The notes under the pieces were generated by a model. The model did not search any database. It saw only the letters and a program-made list of their open reading frames with translations, and was not told the origin of the DNA. Positions 6,274 through 7,526 of a stretch of 7,526 nt of DNA are shown here, piece by piece (the stretch's first letter is position 1; each line of letters starts with the position of its first letter). A program made the translations under genes and the position numbers. The stretch is from an uncultured Bacillota bacterium (GTDB lineage: Bacteria; Bacillota; UBA994; UBA5500), in the NCBI GenBank assembly GCA_937874815.1, contig CALNBW010000145.1:1-7526 (forward strand), read 5' to 3'.

Positions 6274-7119
6274 ATGAAGCAGCGCATAGCAATCGTAACC
6301 GACAGTACTTCCGACATCCCGCCTCACCAAGCACAAGAGTTAGGCATAACCGTAATTCCACTGACAGTGAATTTCGGCACGCAACAGTATCTAGATGGCG
6401 TAGAGATTAGCAGCGAGGAGTTCTACCCTATGCTAGCGGCAAGCAGTAGCCTGCCAACCACCTCCCAGCCATCGCCTGCAGAGTTCAAGGCAGTGTATGA
6501 ACGCTTATTGGAGGCCCATGACAGCATCATCAGTATTCATATCTCCTCGGGCTTATCTGGGACGATTAGCTCTGCGTTGACCGCCAAAGAACTAGTTGGT
6601 GGTGACATTCATGTGGTTGACTCCGAGTCGATTAGCTTGGGCATCGGCCTCATCGTTCTGGAAGCTGTCGACATGGCCCAGCAAGGGCTAACGGCAGCTG
6701 AAATTGTTGCCCAGCTGGAGTGCGTTCGCAGTCAAACCGAGGTCATGTTCACCCTAGACACACTAGAGTATCTGCATAAGGGCGGCCGCATCGGCAAGGT
6801 GTCGGCCATCATGGGGGCCCTGCTGAACATTAAGCCAGTCGTTCGCGTTGTAGATGGCATCTACATCCCCGTTGGCAAAGTGCGCCGCCAAGAACAGGCT
6901 CTGCAAGAAATGACGCATCAGTTTCAAGCCTTGGCCGCCGGCAAGACAGTGAAACGCATTGTTGTTGCCCACGGGGCGGCACCCAAAGCAGCGGAGCAGT
7001 TGGCCGCAAAGCTGAAGCAAGCTTTTGCTATGGACCCCGACATGTTATTGCAGGTGGGGCCAGTAATCGGAGTGCATACCGGCCCGGGCACTGTGGGGGC
7101 GGCAATGCTAATTAGTTAA
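6274..7119 (+). CDS. DegV family fatty-acid-binding protein
   Basis: DegV-family (EDD fold) protein. Studied members bind a long-chain fatty acid between two domains; some (FakB) present it to the kinase FakA for phosphorylation and use in phospholipids. The 281-residue length is typical. Diagnostic parts are seen in order: IAIVTDSTSDIP (5-16), the ligand-loop PTTSQPSP (61-68), HISSGLSGT (89-97), VVDSESIS (114-121), the LEYLHKGGRIG block (164-174) and the C-terminal HTGPGTVG (268-275), whose His and Thr line the carboxylate site in the family. There is no signal peptide, so it is cytoplasmic. ATG at 6274 is chosen because the family N-terminus begins there and AGGGAGG lies 11 bases ahead; an ATG-less upstream frame extension from 6190 has no support. 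No FakA-like (DAK domain) gene is in the window, so a FakB role is plausible but not shown. Confidence 0.93.
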   Translation: MKQRIAIVTDSTSDIPPHQAQELGITVIPLTVNFGTQQYLDGVEISSEEFYPMLAASSSLPTTSQPSPAEFKAVYERLLEAHDSIISIHISSGLSGTISSALTAKELVGGDIHVVDSESISLGIGLIVLEAVDMAQQGLTAAEIVAQLECVRSQTEVMFTLDTLEYLHKGGRIGKVSAIMGALLNIKPVVRVVDGIYIPVGKVRRQEQALQEMTHQFQALAAGKTVKRIVVAHGAAPKAAEQLAAKLKQAFAMDPDMLLQVGPVIGVHTGPGTVGAAMLIS

Positions 7120-7136
7120 CAGTTCGAGGGGCTAAG

Positions 7137-7221
7137 GGCTGCGGGGTACTTGCTTAGAGCACAGGAGCAGGCTCCAATCGTGCTTACGGCAAGCACTCCG
7201 CAGCCAGGCCCTTTTTCTTTT
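7137..7221 (+). terminator. Large structured terminator after the DegV-family gene
   Basis: A long, nearly continuous hairpin runs from 7137 to 7205. The outer stem pairs GGCTGCGGGGT (7137-7147) with ACTCCGCAGCC (7195-7205, one G-U). After a mismatch, CTTGC (7149-7153) pairs with GCAAG (7189-7193). Inner stems are AGCAC (7158-7162) with GTGCT (7180-7184) and GGAG with CTCC around a CAGG loop (7164-7175). TTTTTCTTTT follows at 7212-7221. It is much larger than the other terminators here and may have a further role, such as a stable 3' end or a small RNA. Confidence 0.8.
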
Positions 7222-7295
7222 GCATGCCAGCGGTAAGCCCCGGGGAAACTGAGACAGGCATAATAGCTAGCTTGCCGACCCTAAGGAGGGCTTAG

Positions 7296-7526
7296 ATGCT
7301 TAACATGCATTACTTTGATAACGCTGCCACTTCCTGGCCGAAGCCGGAGGTCGTCTACCAAGCCACTGACAAGTTCATGCGTGAAATAGGAGCGAATCCG
7401 GGCCGTTCTGGCCATTGCCTCGCCAAGCAGGCGGATACCATGGTAGAAGAAACCCGGGAGCTAATAGCGGATTTTTTCGGAGCGCCTGACCCGAAGCTAG
7501 TGGCCTTCACTTTTAATGGCACTGAT
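7296..7526 (+). CDS. Class V aminotransferase, cysteine desulfurase-like, N-terminal fragment
   Basis: The first 77 codons of a gene that continues past the window. The product begins MLNMHYFDNAATSWPKP, with YFDNAAT (6-12) the standard opening of class V aminotransferases and cysteine desulfurases (NifS/SufS/Csd group). The variant AATSWPKPEVV followed by GANPGRSGH (33-41) resembles the EF2568-type cysteine desulfurase subfamily common in Bacillota. Such enzymes use PLP to release sulfur or selenium from cysteine or selenocysteine; the PLP lysine and active-site cysteine lie beyond the window. The start is clear: AAGGAGG (7283-7289) sits six bases before ATG 7296. An in-frame ATG three codons later is less well placed. 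The terminator upstream means it needs its own promoter, which I could not identify with confidence. Confidence 0.88.
   Translation, partial: MLNMHYFDNAATSWPKPEVVYQATDKFMREIGANPGRSGHCLAKQADTMVEETRELIADFFGAPDPKLVAFTFNGTD

Noticed and set aside
7120..7295. T-box or other amino-acid riboswitch before the cysteine desulfurase-like gene
   Set aside because: No T-box motif (AGGGTGG-type) or other riboswitch core that I can recognise; the structure sits directly after the DegV stop and fits a terminator.
1..7526. CRISPR array, insertion sequence, phage or toxin-antitoxin module
   Set aside because: No regularly spaced repeats, transposase motifs, long terminal inverted repeats or toxin-antitoxin gene pair are visible; the region reads as ordinary chromosome.

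Overview
The window looks like a piece of a Bacillota (Firmicutes, clostridial-type) chromosome of moderate GC. The evidence is strong AGGAGG-type ribosome binding sites, use of GTG/TTG as well as ATG starts, short intergenic gaps with hairpin-plus-T-run terminators, and the gene content (DegV family, CorC/HlyC C-terminal domain, MacB-like ABC exporter, class V aminotransferase of the EF2568-like type). The genus cannot be fixed from this sequence. I see no insertion sequence, phage gene, CRISPR array, tRNA or rRNA.

Layout: (1) 1-144 (+) is the 3' end of a CorC/HlyC-type membrane protein gene, closed by a bidirectional terminator at 169-214. (2) 187-3272 (-) is an ABC exporter operon, in transcription order: FtsX-type permease A, a MacB/LolD-type ATPase (GTG start), FtsX-type permease B (ATGA overlap with the ATPase), then a candidate 36-residue small protein whose end runs into the shared terminator. 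(3) 3291-3482 is a divergent intergenic region with a good minus-strand promoter (TTGACA, 17 bp, TAGGGT) whose expected start point falls inside a perfect 7-bp inverted repeat, a likely operator. (4) 3483-4676 (+) is a COG1228 amidohydrolase/prolidase-like metallopeptidase with its own terminator. (5) 4855-6099 (+) is an alpha-oxoamine synthase (BioF/Kbl/SPT superfamily) with a good promoter and terminator. (6) 6274-7119 (+) is a DegV-family fatty-acid-binding protein followed by a large structured terminator. (7) 7296 to the window end (+) is the start of a class V aminotransferase/cysteine desulfurase-like gene.

Apart from the ABC operon, each gene seems to be its own transcription unit, because terminators separate them. 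Functional links are therefore loose. A PLP enzyme that joins an acyl-CoA to an amino acid sits next to a fatty-acid-binding DegV protein, which hints at acyl-lipid metabolism, but this is only proximity. The ABC operon has two unlike permeases sharing one ATPase, a likely operator and a candidate small protein; it is the most promising under-described unit here. No clearly new system is evident.
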